From Bacilli bacterium (GTDB taxonomy: Bacteria; Bacillota_I; Bacilli_A; RFN20; CAG-826): a stretch of 37,277 nt of DNA. Shown here piece by piece: positions 7,021 through 15,562 of the stretch (positions are counted from its first letter, which is position 1; every line of letters starts with the position of its first letter). The position numbers were made by a program, and so were the translations under genes. Below the pieces are notes generated by a model that worked only from the letters and a program-made list of their open reading frames with translations, was not told the origin of the DNA and did not search any database. The stretch spans positions 1 to 37,277 of the forward strand of contig JAFUEZ010000018.1 of assembly GCA_017470115.1 (NCBI GenBank), written 5' to 3'.

Positions 7021-7789
7021 GTTTAGGCAATTTTTCTTGATAAACACAAATCACATTCAAGCTGCTATCAATCGATAGCAGTATTTTTTTGAATTGTTTC
7101 ATAAATATCTGTTCTACTTCATGTGGAACATCTAAAAAGTTGTAATTATATATACAAATATCTCTTCTAGCGTAATGTGGAATGTCACCGCTAATAAAAA
7201 TATCGTATCCTTCTTCTTTAGCGACTTTCCGCGCTCTTGAACCTCCGCCACCAACAATAGCTACAGTTTCTATGATTTCTTTTCCGCTATTAATCAAATG
7301 AGCGTAATCAAGGTCAAGTTTTTCTATTGCATATTTCGAAAAATCTTCTGCTTTCATTGGTTTAGGTAATCTTCCGCCTCTTGCCATAGGATAATTTTCA
7401 AGTGGTTTTATATCTTCTAAGCAAAGAGCTTCAGTTAAAGCGTCATTCATTCCATCTTTACAGGTATCAAAATTAGTATGCAAACTAAAAACAGGAATGT
7501 TTAGTTCTTCCATTTTGAGAAATAATTTATTTTTTTCTTCATCGTTTGACAAAACATCTCTTCTTTTCCCATATATAAAAGGATGATGAGTGATGACTAA
7601 ATCGATTTTGTCTAATAAGTTTTCGTTTTCCATATATTCAAAAACAAATCTATCAAAATCTAATGCCAATAAAATATTATTTGTTTCATCATGAAATTTT
7701 GCAACTTGTAGCCCAGGATAATCGTATTCTGCAGCTGACTTTTTAGGAAATTTCTTACCTAATCTTGAAATTAATGATCTTGTATTCAT
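7007..7789 (-). CDS. Nif3-like dinuclear metal protein (DUF34)
   Basis: A 260-residue member of the Nif3/YqfO/YbgI family, annotated elsewhere as GTP cyclohydrolase 1 type 2, although the true role is unsettled. Metal-ligand motifs are present: VITHHPFIYGKR (about residues 64-75), LHTNFDTCKDGMNDAL (about 97-112), VAIVGGGGSRAR, and in the last third GDIPHYARR and VPHEVEQIF, giving the His and Glu pair. It overlaps trmK by 4 nt (ATGA) and converges with the IspH-like gene, overlapping it by 14 nt. The trmK-nif3 pairing matches yqfN-yqfO in B. subtilis. Confidence 0.9.
   Translation of the reverse strand: MNTRSLISRLGKKFPKKSAAEYDYPGLQVAKFHDETNNILLALDFDRFVFEYMENENLLDKIDLVITHHPFIYGKRRDVLSNDEEKNKLFLKMEELNIPVFSLHTNFDTCKDGMNDALTEALCLEDIKPLENYPMARGGRLPKPMKAEDFSKYAIEKLDLDYAHLINSGKEIIETVAIVGGGGSRARKVAKEEGYDIFISGDIPHYARRDICIYNYNFLDVPHEVEQIFMKQFKKILLSIDSSLNVICVYQEKLPKLICK
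7062..7090 (+). terminator. terminator of the IspH-like gene, inside nif3
   Basis: CTGCTATC (7062-7069), loop AATC, GATAGCAG (7074-7081), then TATTTTTTT. This is a strong plus-strand intrinsic terminator 42 nt past the IspH-like stop codon. It lies entirely within the 3' coding region of nif3 on the opposite strand. Confidence 0.85.
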
Positions 7790-8445
7790 AGCAATTCCTC
7801 TAATTCTTTTATCTCGCTTTTTAGCTTTAAAGCCTTTTCGTTTGTAGAAGGTATTTTATCGATTATTGTCATCTTTTGACTAATTTCATTTCTTATGAAA
7901 TCTTTAAACATATTATCTTTACGCTTGATATTAAGAGGGCCATAAGCTAATTCTGCTTTAGTATATTCTCTTTTTACATTATCTTTTTTAAATCTTATTA
8001 ATTGATAATATATTGAATCTTCATAAATAATCTTTTCTTCATCAATAATAAAACCTAAAGAAATAAAATATGGTCTTACTTTTTGAAAACTAGTATGTGA
8101 ATCAATAATGAAATAATCAATATTATCGATTGATTGCTTTGATTCTTCTATTATTTTTTGAATCGTCTCAAAACCCATCCCAGCAATAATAATTGTCTTG
8201 TAATCGCTTGGAACTTTTTGCAAGCCATCTGATAATGAAACATCGACATTATTAATTTTGTTTTCTTTTAAGTTGTTTTCAAGGTTTTTAAAAGGAGCGA
8301 GTTTATTCTCCACTCCTAGTAATTTGGATTTAAAACCTTTATTTCTTAGAGAAATCAAAACATAGCCATGATCGCTTCCGATATCAGCAATATTGTTGTC
8401 TTCAACAACTAAATCAACTATATTTTGAAGTCTATTTGAAATCAT
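7786..8445 (-). CDS. trmK: tRNA (adenine(22)-N(1))-methyltransferase TrmK
   Basis: SAM-dependent methyltransferase for m1A22 in tRNA, 219 residues. The Rossmann motif IADIGSDHGYVLISL (about residues 20-34) and motif IV IIIAGMGFETIQKII (about 85-99) are diagnostic of TrmK (COG2384). The C-terminal part is a helical coiled-coil-like region ending in KALKLKSEIKELEELL. It starts 2 nt after the sigA stop and ends in an ATGA overlap with nif3. Its TGA stop is one of several supporting the standard genetic code. Confidence 0.92.
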   Translation of the reverse strand: MISNRLQNIVDLVVEDNNIADIGSDHGYVLISLRNKGFKSKLLGVENKLAPFKNLENNLKENKINNVDVSLSDGLQKVPSDYKTIIIAGMGFETIQKIIEESKQSIDNIDYFIIDSHTSFQKVRPYFISLGFIIDEEKIIYEDSIYYQLIRFKKDNVKREYTKAELAYGPLNIKRKDNMFKDFIRNEISQKMTIIDKIPSTNEKALKLKSEIKELEELL

Positions 8446-8447
8446 AA

Positions 8448-9701
8448 TTAATGATAATCGTCGAGTTTTTTAGTTCTCGTTGGATGTCTTAGTTTTCTAA
8501 TTGCCTTAGCTTCAATTTGTCTGATTCTTTCACGAGTAACATTAAATTCTTTACCAACTTCTTCAAGAGTTCTTGGTCTATTATCATCTAAACCATATCT
8601 TAATCTTAAAACTCTTTCCTCTCTATCAGTTAAATCATTCATAACACTATAAAGAGCATCTCTAATCATAGATTGAGTTGTGTAATCTGTTGGTGAAATA
8701 CTATCTTTATCTTCAACAAAATCTCCTAAATGTGAATCATCTTCTTCACCAATTGGACTTTCAAGAGAAACAGGTTCAAGAGCAAGACTGCTAATTTCTC
8801 TAATTCTTTCTGGTGTTAAAGAACCATCCATTCTTTCTGAGATTTCTTCTGCAGTTGGATCTCTACCTAATTCTTGTGTTAATTGACGATGGACTCTAGT
8901 GATTTTGTTAATTGTTTCGACCATATGAACAGGGATTCTTATGGTTCTAGCTTGATCTGCAATAGCTCTAGTGATAGCTTGACGAATCCACCATGTTGCG
9001 TATGTCGAGAATTTGAATCCTTTTGTGTAATCAAATTTATCAACAGCTTTCATTAAACCGAGGTTTCCTTCTTCGATTAAATCCAAGAATTGCATACCTC
9101 TACCAATATAGTGTTTAGCAATTGAAACAACTAATCTTAAATTTGCGTTGATGAGTTCATGTTTAGCGCTTTCGTCACCAGCAACAATTCTTTTTGCAAG
9201 TTCTTGTTCTTCTTGTGGTTTTAAAAGTTGATGCCTACCAATTTCTTTTAAGTAGAGTTTTACTGAGTCATTAACTTTAACATCAACTGTTTCAAGGTTG
9301 TCGTAGTCAATATTAAGTTCTTCTGATTCGCTATAAGCGCCTTCATCATCGTCAAAATCGTTGTCCATGAAATCTTCAGACATATCTTCTGGCATGTCCA
9401 TATCATCTAATTCTTGATCTTCACCACCAGCGATTTCATATCCTAATTTTTTGAAGTGCTCAATTACTTTTTCACTATCTTCATCAGAGATGTCTAAATA
9501 TGAGGTAGCATCTAAAAATTCATCAATATCAAAAACTTTTGTTTGTTTTCCTTTAGTTTCAAACTCTTTAACAATTTTATCTAATGATTTATATTGATCA
9601 TCATCATCTTCATCATCGATATTAATAGTTTCTTCTTGTTCATCTGAATCAAATTCATCATCTAATTCTTCAACATCTTTAGTTTTCTTTGGTCTGGCCA
9701 T
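8448..9701 (-). CDS. sigA: RNA polymerase primary sigma factor
   Basis: A 417-residue primary sigma-70. After an acidic N-terminal half (about residues 1-140, many Asp/Glu and little else conserved) come region 1.2 ([21 protein letters not shown]), region 2 ([35 protein letters not shown], which recognises the -10 box), region 3 and region 4 ([13 protein letters not shown], then the helix-turn-helix [23 protein letters not shown]). The dnaG-sigA order is classical for the macromolecular synthesis operon. The sigA ribosome site AAGGAGGTAA contains the final codons and TAA stop of dnaG, so the two are translationally linked. Confidence 0.97.
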   Translation of the reverse strand: MARPKKTKDVEELDDEFDSDEQEETINIDDEDDDDQYKSLDKIVKEFETKGKQTKVFDIDEFLDATSYLDISDEDSEKVIEHFKKLGYEIAGGEDQELDDMDMPEDMSEDFMDNDFDDDEGAYSESEELNIDYDNLETVDVKVNDSVKLYLKEIGRHQLLKPQEEQELAKRIVAGDESAKHELINANLRLVVSIAKHYIGRGMQFLDLIEEGNLGLMKAVDKFDYTKGFKFSTYATWWIRQAITRAIADQARTIRIPVHMVETINKITRVHRQLTQELGRDPTAEEISERMDGSLTPERIREISSLALEPVSLESPIGEEDDSHLGDFVEDKDSISPTDYTTQSMIRDALYSVMNDLTDREERVLRLRYGLDDNRPRTLEEVGKEFNVTRERIRQIEAKAIRKLRHPTRTKKLDDYH

Positions 9702-9706
9702 AAATG

Positions 9707-11575
9707 TTACCTCCTTTTATCGTTTTCTCTTAACGTAATTTTCTTTTTTGCGCTTTTATCTTTTAACATTTGAGCTTTTTCAACATCGCTTTTGCCGGTT
9801 GTTGATTTCTCATATTCTTGCTTACTTCGCAGATAAGCTTTTTCTTTTTGTATAGTTTCAATTAACTCGTTCATTCCTTCTTGAGAATAAGGCCCGTATG
9901 AATTTTTCTTGCCTATCACATTAGAAATTGTATTAGTTAATTTGTCTTTATCTTTTGCGCTACAACTATCTTGAGAAATGTAATTTATCAAATTAGCTGG
10001 GCTATATTCGCTTTCTTGAGTTAAAGTTTGAATATATTCAGCAATTAATGATGCAATTTCGAAATAAGTTGAATTCGTTAAATAACCTAAATTTTTCTCG
10101 TAAATATTAAACGCTTCACGATTTTCAAGAATATAGTTTAGTACTAGTTCTTCAGCCTCACCTAATCTAGTTTTTTTAGTGTATCTTTCAACGAAATTAT
10201 CTTTCTTATCGCTTTGGTTGTTTATTTCAGATATATCTTCTTCTCGCTTTGCGCTTTTTGAGTTCTTTTTGCGATAGTTTTCAATATAATTTTGCAAGGT
10301 TGGCTTTGTATAACCTGTTTTAGCAACAATTCTATTTAGCATTTCTTCTATATCTAAAGCATCAGCTAAACTAATCATGTATGGCAATAAACTATTTACA
10401 AAACTCTTCTTCCCATCAACTGATGATAAATTGAATTCAGTTGAATAAAAATTAATTAACCATTCGCCCTTTGTAATCAAATTACCTAAATATTCACGTA
10501 ATTTTTCAGGTCCATATTTATTTAAGATTTCATCGCTATCTTTTCCTTCAAAGGTGACATCATTATTTACAAGTTTGTATCTAATTCCTGCATCTTCAAG
10601 CAATGGGATAATTTTTTCAATATTTTTTTGACCTGGTCGATCTAAATCTAAGCAGACTCTAACTTCACATTTTAGATATCTTAATAATTGAATATTTTCT
10701 TTAGTTAACGCTGTTCCCATTAAGGCAATTGCGCTTTTTATCCCTGCTCTATAGCATGCGATTACATCCATAAAGCCTTCAAGCAAATATACATAACCAA
10801 CTTTTCTTGATTCACTTATAGCGTTGAAATAGTTATAAAGAATTGTTGATTTATTAAATAGCTTTGTGTCACTTGTATTGACATATTTTGCAATGGATGT
10901 GTCGTTTTCTTTGTATTTTCTGCAACTGAATCCGACAACTTTATTTTCTTTATCACGAATTGCAAATGCAATACGACCAGCATTAACGTCCTTATAAGGT
11001 GTTTTTGATAAATCAAGGAGTCCAGAATCACTAATCGATTGTAGTGAGAATTTTTTATTAACTAAGTATTTAATTAAGTTTTCACCATTAGATTGAGCAC
11101 AACCGATATTAAAATACTTAATTGTTTCATCGTCTAATCCACGATTATGCAAATAATTCAAAGCTTCAACGCCATCATCAGATTGAAATAGGCTTGTTTT
11201 ATAGAAATTTTCTGTTTCGCTTAAAACATCATATAAAACTGCTATTTTAGGATCTATTTTTCTTGTAGGAGTTAAATTTGCTAAATCTTCGCTATGATAG
11301 CCAATAATGTCTGCAGTTTTCTTAACAGCTTCTGTGAACGAACAATGTTCAATTTTTTGAACGAATGTAATAGCGTTTCCACCTTCACCACAAGCGAAGC
11401 ATTTATAAATACCTTTATCTTGATTTATGGAGAAATTTCCTAAACTTTTGTCATCATGAAAAGGACATAATGCAGCGTAATTTTTGCCCTTACGTTCAAC
11501 TTTTATATAATGTGAAATTACTTCGACTATATTCACATTTTTTAGTATTTCATTTGATATTTCAATGATTGTCAT
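9707..11575 (-). CDS. dnaG: DNA primase DnaG
   Basis: Synthesises RNA primers at the replication fork. At 622 residues it is of normal length. The N-terminal CHC2 zinc domain has CPFHDDKS (about residues 37-44) and CFACGEGGN (about 59-67). The usual TPSF segment is SLGNFS here. The TOPRIM core has the catalytic Glu in [15 protein letters not shown] (about 265-279) and the Asp pair in CLDLDRPG (about 314-321). The C-terminal region (about 440-622) is helical and would bind the replicative helicase. Its ATG overlaps the glyS TGA as ATGA. Confidence 0.95.
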   Translation of the reverse strand: MTIIEISNEILKNVNIVEVISHYIKVERKGKNYAALCPFHDDKSLGNFSINQDKGIYKCFACGEGGNAITFVQKIEHCSFTEAVKKTADIIGYHSEDLANLTPTRKIDPKIAVLYDVLSETENFYKTSLFQSDDGVEALNYLHNRGLDDETIKYFNIGCAQSNGENLIKYLVNKKFSLQSISDSGLLDLSKTPYKDVNAGRIAFAIRDKENKVVGFSCRKYKENDTSIAKYVNTSDTKLFNKSTILYNYFNAISESRKVGYVYLLEGFMDVIACYRAGIKSAIALMGTALTKENIQLLRYLKCEVRVCLDLDRPGQKNIEKIIPLLEDAGIRYKLVNNDVTFEGKDSDEILNKYGPEKLREYLGNLITKGEWLINFYSTEFNLSSVDGKKSFVNSLLPYMISLADALDIEEMLNRIVAKTGYTKPTLQNYIENYRKKNSKSAKREEDISEINNQSDKKDNFVERYTKKTRLGEAEELVLNYILENREAFNIYEKNLGYLTNSTYFEIASLIAEYIQTLTQESEYSPANLINYISQDSCSAKDKDKLTNTISNVIGKKNSYGPYSQEGMNELIETIQKEKAYLRSKQEYEKSTTGKSDVEKAQMLKDKSAKKKITLRENDKRR

Positions 11576-12945
11576 CTATAGAACGTTTTCTCCAATAGGT
11601 AATCTTTTAAATCTTCGATTTTAATTCTAACTTGTTCCATGGTATCACGGTCTCTAACTGTAACAGAATGGTCTTCACGAGTTTCAAAGTCAATTGTTAC
11701 GCAATATGGTGTACCAATTTCATCATTTCTACGATATCTTTTTCCGATTGAGCCTGTAGTATCCATGTTTACTCTAATATATGGGATTAAATCGTTAAAA
11801 ATTTGAGTTGCATCATCAATTAATTGTTTGCTTAATGGAAGAATACTTGCTTTATAAGGTGCTAAGAATGGTTTTAAATGCATAATTTTTCTAACATCAC
11901 CTTTTTCAAGTTCTTCTTCGTCGTAAGCATCTGCTACAACCATCAAGAATAAACGATCTAAGCCTAATGATGGCTCAATGCAATAAGGAATATATTTTTC
12001 ATTAGTATCAGGATCAAGATAATCTAGAGATTCACCACTATATTCTTGATGTCTTTTTAAATCGTAGTCAGTTCTATCAGCAATTCCCCAGATTTCGCCC
12101 CATCCAAATGGGAATTTATATTCAATATCTGTAGTTGCTTTTGAATAGAAAGCTAATTCTTCTGGTTCATGATCTCTAAATCTTAAGTTTTCTTCTTTAA
12201 TACCTAAAGATTCAACAAATTTAATTGAATAATCTTTCCAGTATTTGAACCATTCAAGATCTTCACCTGGTTTACAGAAGAATTCTAACTCCATTTGTGT
12301 AAATTCACGTGTTCTAAAGATGAAATTCCCTGGAGTAATTTCGTTTCTAAATGATTTACCGACATTAGCAATCCCTAGAGGGAGTTTTCTTCTTGTAGCT
12401 CTTTGAACGTTTTTAAAGTTAACAAATACGCCTTGAGCGGTTTCTGGTCTTAAATAAACTGTACTTTTGCTATCTTCAGTAACGCCAATATGTGTTTTGA
12501 ACATCATATTGAATTGTCTGACATCAGTAAATTGACTCTTCCCACAGCTTGGGCAAACGACATTGTTATCTTTGATAAATTGACTCATTTGTTCGAGAGT
12601 CATCGCATTTGTGTCGACCTCAGGGAATTGTTCGTTGATTAAATCATCTGCTCTATGTCTAGCATGGCAATGCTTACAATCAATAAGAGGATCATTAAAT
12701 GTTGAAACATGTCCAGTAGCTTCCCAAACTCTAGGATTCATTAATATACTTGCATCAATACCAACGTTTGTTGGGCTTTCATTAACGAATTTTTTCCACC
12801 ATAGTTCTTTTAAATTGTTCTTTAATTCACTACCCAAAGGACCATAATCCCACGAATTTGATAATCCACCATAAATTTGTGAACCTTGGAAAACATATCC
12901 TGTTGTTTGTAAATGAGTTACAATTGTTTCAAATTTCTTATCCAT
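11572..12945 (-). CDS. glyS: glycine--tRNA ligase (homodimeric class II type)
   Basis: Charges tRNA-Gly. This is the alpha2 type, about 457 residues, as in Mollicutes and many Bacilli, rather than the alpha2beta2 GlyQS. Class II motifs are visible: [20 protein letters not shown] near the N-terminus, motif 2 in [28 protein letters not shown] (about residues 199-226), and motif 3 in [12 protein letters not shown] (about 321-332). Cys pairs [13 protein letters not shown] and CPSCGKSQF look like a zinc-binding insertion. An in-frame GTG at 12960 would add five residues, but those codons hold the GTGGAGG ribosome site for the ATG at 12945, which I take as the start. Confidence 0.95.
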   Translation of the reverse strand: MDKKFETIVTHLQTTGYVFQGSQIYGGLSNSWDYGPLGSELKNNLKELWWKKFVNESPTNVGIDASILMNPRVWEATGHVSTFNDPLIDCKHCHARHRADDLINEQFPEVDTNAMTLEQMSQFIKDNNVVCPSCGKSQFTDVRQFNMMFKTHIGVTEDSKSTVYLRPETAQGVFVNFKNVQRATRRKLPLGIANVGKSFRNEITPGNFIFRTREFTQMELEFFCKPGEDLEWFKYWKDYSIKFVESLGIKEENLRFRDHEPEELAFYSKATTDIEYKFPFGWGEIWGIADRTDYDLKRHQEYSGESLDYLDPDTNEKYIPYCIEPSLGLDRLFLMVVADAYDEEELEKGDVRKIMHLKPFLAPYKASILPLSKQLIDDATQIFNDLIPYIRVNMDTTGSIGKRYRRNDEIGTPYCVTIDFETREDHSVTVRDRDTMEQVRIKIEDLKDYLLEKTFYR

Positions 12946-12971
12946 TTTGAAAGCCTCCACGAAATAAAAAA

Positions 12972-12992
12972 ATAAATATCATCGATATTTAT
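12972..12992 (-). promoter_or_regulatory. leader hairpin with U-run upstream of glyS
   Basis: A perfect 9-bp stem (ATAAATATC and its complement) with a 3-nt loop, followed on the minus strand by seven Ts. It lies between the glyS promoter and the ribosome site, so it is in the glyS leader and could stop recO read-through or attenuate glyS itself. The stem has only one G-C pair. The leader of about 50 nt is too short for a T-box. Confidence 0.5.
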
Positions 12993-13002
12993 GCCGTATA
13001 AT

Positions 13003-13031
13003 ATTAAACGTTTAAATTACTTACTTGTCAA
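13003..13031 (-). promoter_or_regulatory. glyS internal promoter overlapping the recO stop
   Basis: Minus strand: TTGACA (13026-13031), a 17-bp spacer, TTTAAT (13003-13008). The predicted start site is near 12996. The recO stop codon TGA (13028-13030) is inside the -35 hexamer. Confidence 0.7.
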
Positions 13032-13753
13032 CCCATTATGAGTGTATTTTCTAAATATTTTAAATATGTTAGAGAATCAATTTCAATAGAATTGTAATAA
13101 GCTATAAAATTGCAAAGAATTTCGATTAAATGGTTATTTGTTTTTGCATTATGAGGTTCCAAAATGAAATCATTTTGAGAAAATTTAAACAATTTGTATA
13201 TTATTTCCACTTCACTTTTATCTAGTGAAATAGTCGCTTCTTCATTAAAGTTATTTTTACTTACTAGTCTTCCGTTTGAAAAATCAAGCCCGAAAGCATC
13301 TTCATATTGATCAACATTTATGCCATATCCAATAATTTTTATCAAATTAGCTATATAAGCTAATGTAACAGTTGATAAGTCTACATGATTGTTTATTTCG
13401 TTTAAACTTTCGTTTAATAGTGAATAAAATCTATTTGTTATATCTGGAGAATAAGTCTTTTTGAATAGTTCTTCCATCATGGAATAATATAAAAGCGAAT
13501 AATTATCATTGTGAAATGCTAATAAATTATTATCAATGGCGGCATCTCTTAATTTGAAATATTTGTACCCTCCTTGGTACACTTCGAATTTTCCACGTGT
13601 AAAGATAGGCAAATAATTCGAATATTTAGAGTTAGGTTTATACGCTCCTCTTACCCAAATAGGAAATACATTGTCTTCAGTCAAAATATCTATAATTGCA
13701 TCGTAATCTTTGTATTTAGAGCAATTAATTACGATTCCATAAACCTCTTTCAT
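13028..13753 (-). CDS. recO: DNA repair protein RecO
   Basis: Recombination mediator that helps load RecA in the RecFOR pathway. The 241-residue protein starts MKEVYGIVINCSKYKDYDAI, matching the RecO N-terminal OB fold (about residues 1-80), followed by a helical domain. The zinc-binding cysteines many bacterial RecO proteins carry in the C-terminal part are absent: the segment GLDFSNGRLVSKNNF stands where the Cys pairs would be. It begins 7 nt after the era stop, matching the conserved era-recO-gly synteny. Its stop is TGA. Confidence 0.9.
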   Translation of the reverse strand: MKEVYGIVINCSKYKDYDAIIDILTEDNVFPIWVRGAYKPNSKYSNYLPIFTRGKFEVYQGGYKYFKLRDAAIDNNLLAFHNDNYSLLYYSMMEELFKKTYSPDITNRFYSLLNESLNEINNHVDLSTVTLAYIANLIKIIGYGINVDQYEDAFGLDFSNGRLVSKNNFNEEATISLDKSEVEIIYKLFKFSQNDFILEPHNAKTNNHLIEILCNFIAYYNSIEIDSLTYLKYLENTLIMG

Positions 13754-13760
13754 AGATCAA

Positions 13761-14630
13761 TTAAAGGCCTAAATCTACTAAAAATCTACTAGAATTCCTC
13801 CAATTTTCTACTACTTGGACAATTAATTGCAAATTTACATGTTTTCCAAGCATTTTCTCGATGTCTTGTCTTGCTAGTGTTCCAATGCGTTTAATCATCT
13901 TGCCTTTAGCACCAATTACGATGCCTTTTTGGCTTTCTTTTTCGACAATAATCTTAGCAAAAATATTTATTGGGAATTCATCTGTGTTTATTAATTCGCA
14001 TTTTACCGTTGAACTATGAGGCACCTCTTCTTTTAAAAGAAGCAACATCTTTTCTCTAATGATTTCTTGCACCCTAAAAGAAAGATCCTTATCAGTCGTT
14101 GTTGTTACATCATAATATTGTGGACCTTCTTCTAGATGATTTTTAATTTTGCTTATCAATTCTTCAATACCAAAGCCATCTAATCCGCAAGTTTCAAGAA
14201 CTTCAATTGGATTGTAATGGTCGATATATCTTTTCTTTAAGTCATTAATTAATTCGATATTTGTTTCATCAATTTTATTGAATACAATCATTAGATTGCA
14301 ATCAAATTTTAAGTGTTCAAAAAGATATTCATCACCTTCATTGAACTCTTTAGAAGCATCGACAACAAATACAGCTAAATCACAATCTCTAATTGAGGAA
14401 TATGATTGCTTATCCATTTTTATTCCTAATTCACTTTTTGGTTTATGAATTCCAGGAGTGTCAACAAAAACAATTTGGCAATCTTCGCTATTATAAATTC
14501 CTTGAATAGAATTTCTAGTTGTTTGTGATTTTGGCGTAACAATCGATATTTTTTTGCCAATGATTCTATTTAATATGGTAGATTTTCCAACATTTGATCT
14601 ACCAACTAATGCAACAAATCCGCTTTTCAT
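13761..14630 (-). CDS. era: GTPase Era
   Basis: Essential GTPase that binds the 3' end of 16S rRNA during 30S assembly, 289 residues. G1 GRSNVGKST (about residues 10-18), G3 DTPGIHKP (about 58-65) and G4 NKID (about 117-120) are present. The C-terminal KH domain has VIGAKGKMIKRIG (about 236-248) and ends in WRNSSRFLVDLGL. The last codons carry two 11-bp TAGTA repeat units, with a third in phase 22 bp further inside. The start codon overlaps the cdd TGA as ATGA. Confidence 0.95.
   Translation of the reverse strand: MKSGFVALVGRSNVGKSTILNRIIGKKISIVTPKSQTTRNSIQGIYNSEDCQIVFVDTPGIHKPKSELGIKMDKQSYSSIRDCDLAVFVVDASKEFNEGDEYLFEHLKFDCNLMIVFNKIDETNIELINDLKKRYIDHYNPIEVLETCGLDGFGIEELISKIKNHLEEGPQYYDVTTTTDKDLSFRVQEIIREKMLLLLKEEVPHSSTVKCELINTDEFPINIFAKIIVEKESQKGIVIGAKGKMIKRIGTLARQDIEKMLGKHVNLQLIVQVVENWRNSSRFLVDLGL
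13776..13813 (-). repeat. 11-bp phased TAGTA repeat, locus 2 (in the era 3' end)
   Basis: On the minus strand TAGTA words occur at 13776-13780, 13787-13791 and 13809-13813, in phase at 11, 11 and 22 bp. They lie within the last codons of era. The residues fit the usual Era C-terminal pattern, so these could be coding coincidence or a repeat that has been accommodated. Confidence 0.45.
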
Positions 14631-15031
14631 GACTTTAATTCGGATGCATCAAATGCATATGGCAATAAATCTTTAATTCTAGTTTCTTTTATATCGCCTT
14701 TTAAATTTGCTAAATATATATGAGTATCTTCTGGTAACAATTCAGCCAAAACTTGCCTACAAGCTCCACATGGTGAGCAAGGAACACTAGTATCAGCAAC
14801 TATTGCTATTGCAGAAATATCTTCCTTTTTAATTCCGTGGCAATAAGCATTATATGTGGCATTTCTTTCACCACACATTGTTACTGGAAAAGATGCATTT
14901 TCAATATTTGCACCTAAAAAGATACGACCATCTTTTGTTAGCAAAGCTGAACCAACTTTAAATTTTGAATATGGTGAATATGAAAAGTCTCTTGCTTTAA
15001 TAGCTTCTTTAATTAACTCTTCTTTTGTCAT
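14627..15031 (-). CDS. cdd: cytidine deaminase
   Basis: Zinc-dependent deaminase converting (deoxy)cytidine to (deoxy)uridine in pyrimidine salvage, 134 residues. Active-site motifs: NIENASFPVTMCGERNA (about residues 41-57), which carries the first zinc Cys and the catalytic Glu, and PCSPCGACRQVLAEL (about 83-97) with the other two Cys ligands. The N-terminal SYSPYSKFKVGSALLTKDG is typical. It directly follows ybeY and overlaps era by ATGA, matching the ybeY-cdd-era order common in Bacilli. With deoC nearby, it makes deoxynucleoside salvage likely. Confidence 0.95.
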   Translation of the reverse strand: MTKEELIKEAIKARDFSYSPYSKFKVGSALLTKDGRIFLGANIENASFPVTMCGERNATYNAYCHGIKKEDISAIAIVADTSVPCSPCGACRQVLAELLPEDTHIYLANLKGDIKETRIKDLLPYAFDASELKS

Positions 15032-15481
15032 CTAAAGCTCTCCTTCAAGTATTTTTTCCTGCAATGGGAACATTATATCTTCATCTTCTTTAGTCATGTG
15101 ATCATACCCTAAAAGATGCAATAATCCATGAACAAATAAGAAACATAACTCTCTTTTAAGAGAATTATCATAGGTTTTGCGATTTTCATCGGCTACATCG
15201 TAGCAAATATAGATTTCTCCTAAATCTAAAGGAACATCATCTCCAATTATTATCTCATTTTTATCATCTAAAAATGCGAAACTGATTACATCAGTTGGTC
15301 TATCTATATTTCTATAAGTTTTGTTTAAATAATGAATTTGTTCTTTCGAGACAAAAGTCACGCTCATAATAGCGTTTTCGCTTATTTTTAGCATACTTAA
15401 CGTCTTTTTCAGCAATTTATTATACAAAGGCTCATATTCAGAGACGTCATTTTCAATTTCAGAGTTAAAATCTAATTCCAT
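15032..15481 (-). CDS. ybeY: endoribonuclease YbeY
   Basis: Zinc-dependent endoribonuclease involved in 16S rRNA maturation and ribosome quality control, 149 residues. The diagnostic metal site is ELCFLFVHGLLHLLGYDH (about residues 114-131), an H-GxLH-xxGYDH motif. DRPTDVISFAF (about 60-70) is the other family signature. It is the first gene of the ybeY-cdd-era-recO unit and appears to have a leaderless promoter. In most relatives phoH lies directly upstream; here that slot holds the C39 peptidase-like gene. Confidence 0.95.
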   Translation of the reverse strand: MELDFNSEIENDVSEYEPLYNKLLKKTLSMLKISENAIMSVTFVSKEQIHYLNKTYRNIDRPTDVISFAFLDDKNEIIIGDDVPLDLGEIYICYDVADENRKTYDNSLKRELCFLFVHGLLHLLGYDHMTKEDEDIMFPLQEKILEGEL

Positions 15482-15488
15482 GTGAGTT

Positions 15489-15497
15489 ATTTTAACA
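15489..15497 (-). promoter_or_regulatory. ybeY extended -10, leaderless
   Basis: Minus strand TGTTAAAAT: an extended -10 with hexamer TAAAAT at 15489-15494. The predicted start site is 15482, one base before the ATG at 15481. No ribosome site precedes the gene. Confidence 0.65.
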
Positions 15498-15562
15498 TTT
15501 AAATATTAATATTTAAAGATTCCAATAGTTTTGGATTAGACTTGTGCTTAACTAAAATGTGG

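Noticed and set aside
12946-13027. T-box riboswitch upstream of glyS
   Set aside because: The leader from the predicted start is about 50 nt, with no specifier stem or T-box antiterminator sequence.
13776-13813. The era repeat as proof of insertion into the gene
   Set aside because: The encoded C-terminus has normal Era length and pattern, so the TAGTA phasing there may be coincidental. It is reported at lower confidence.
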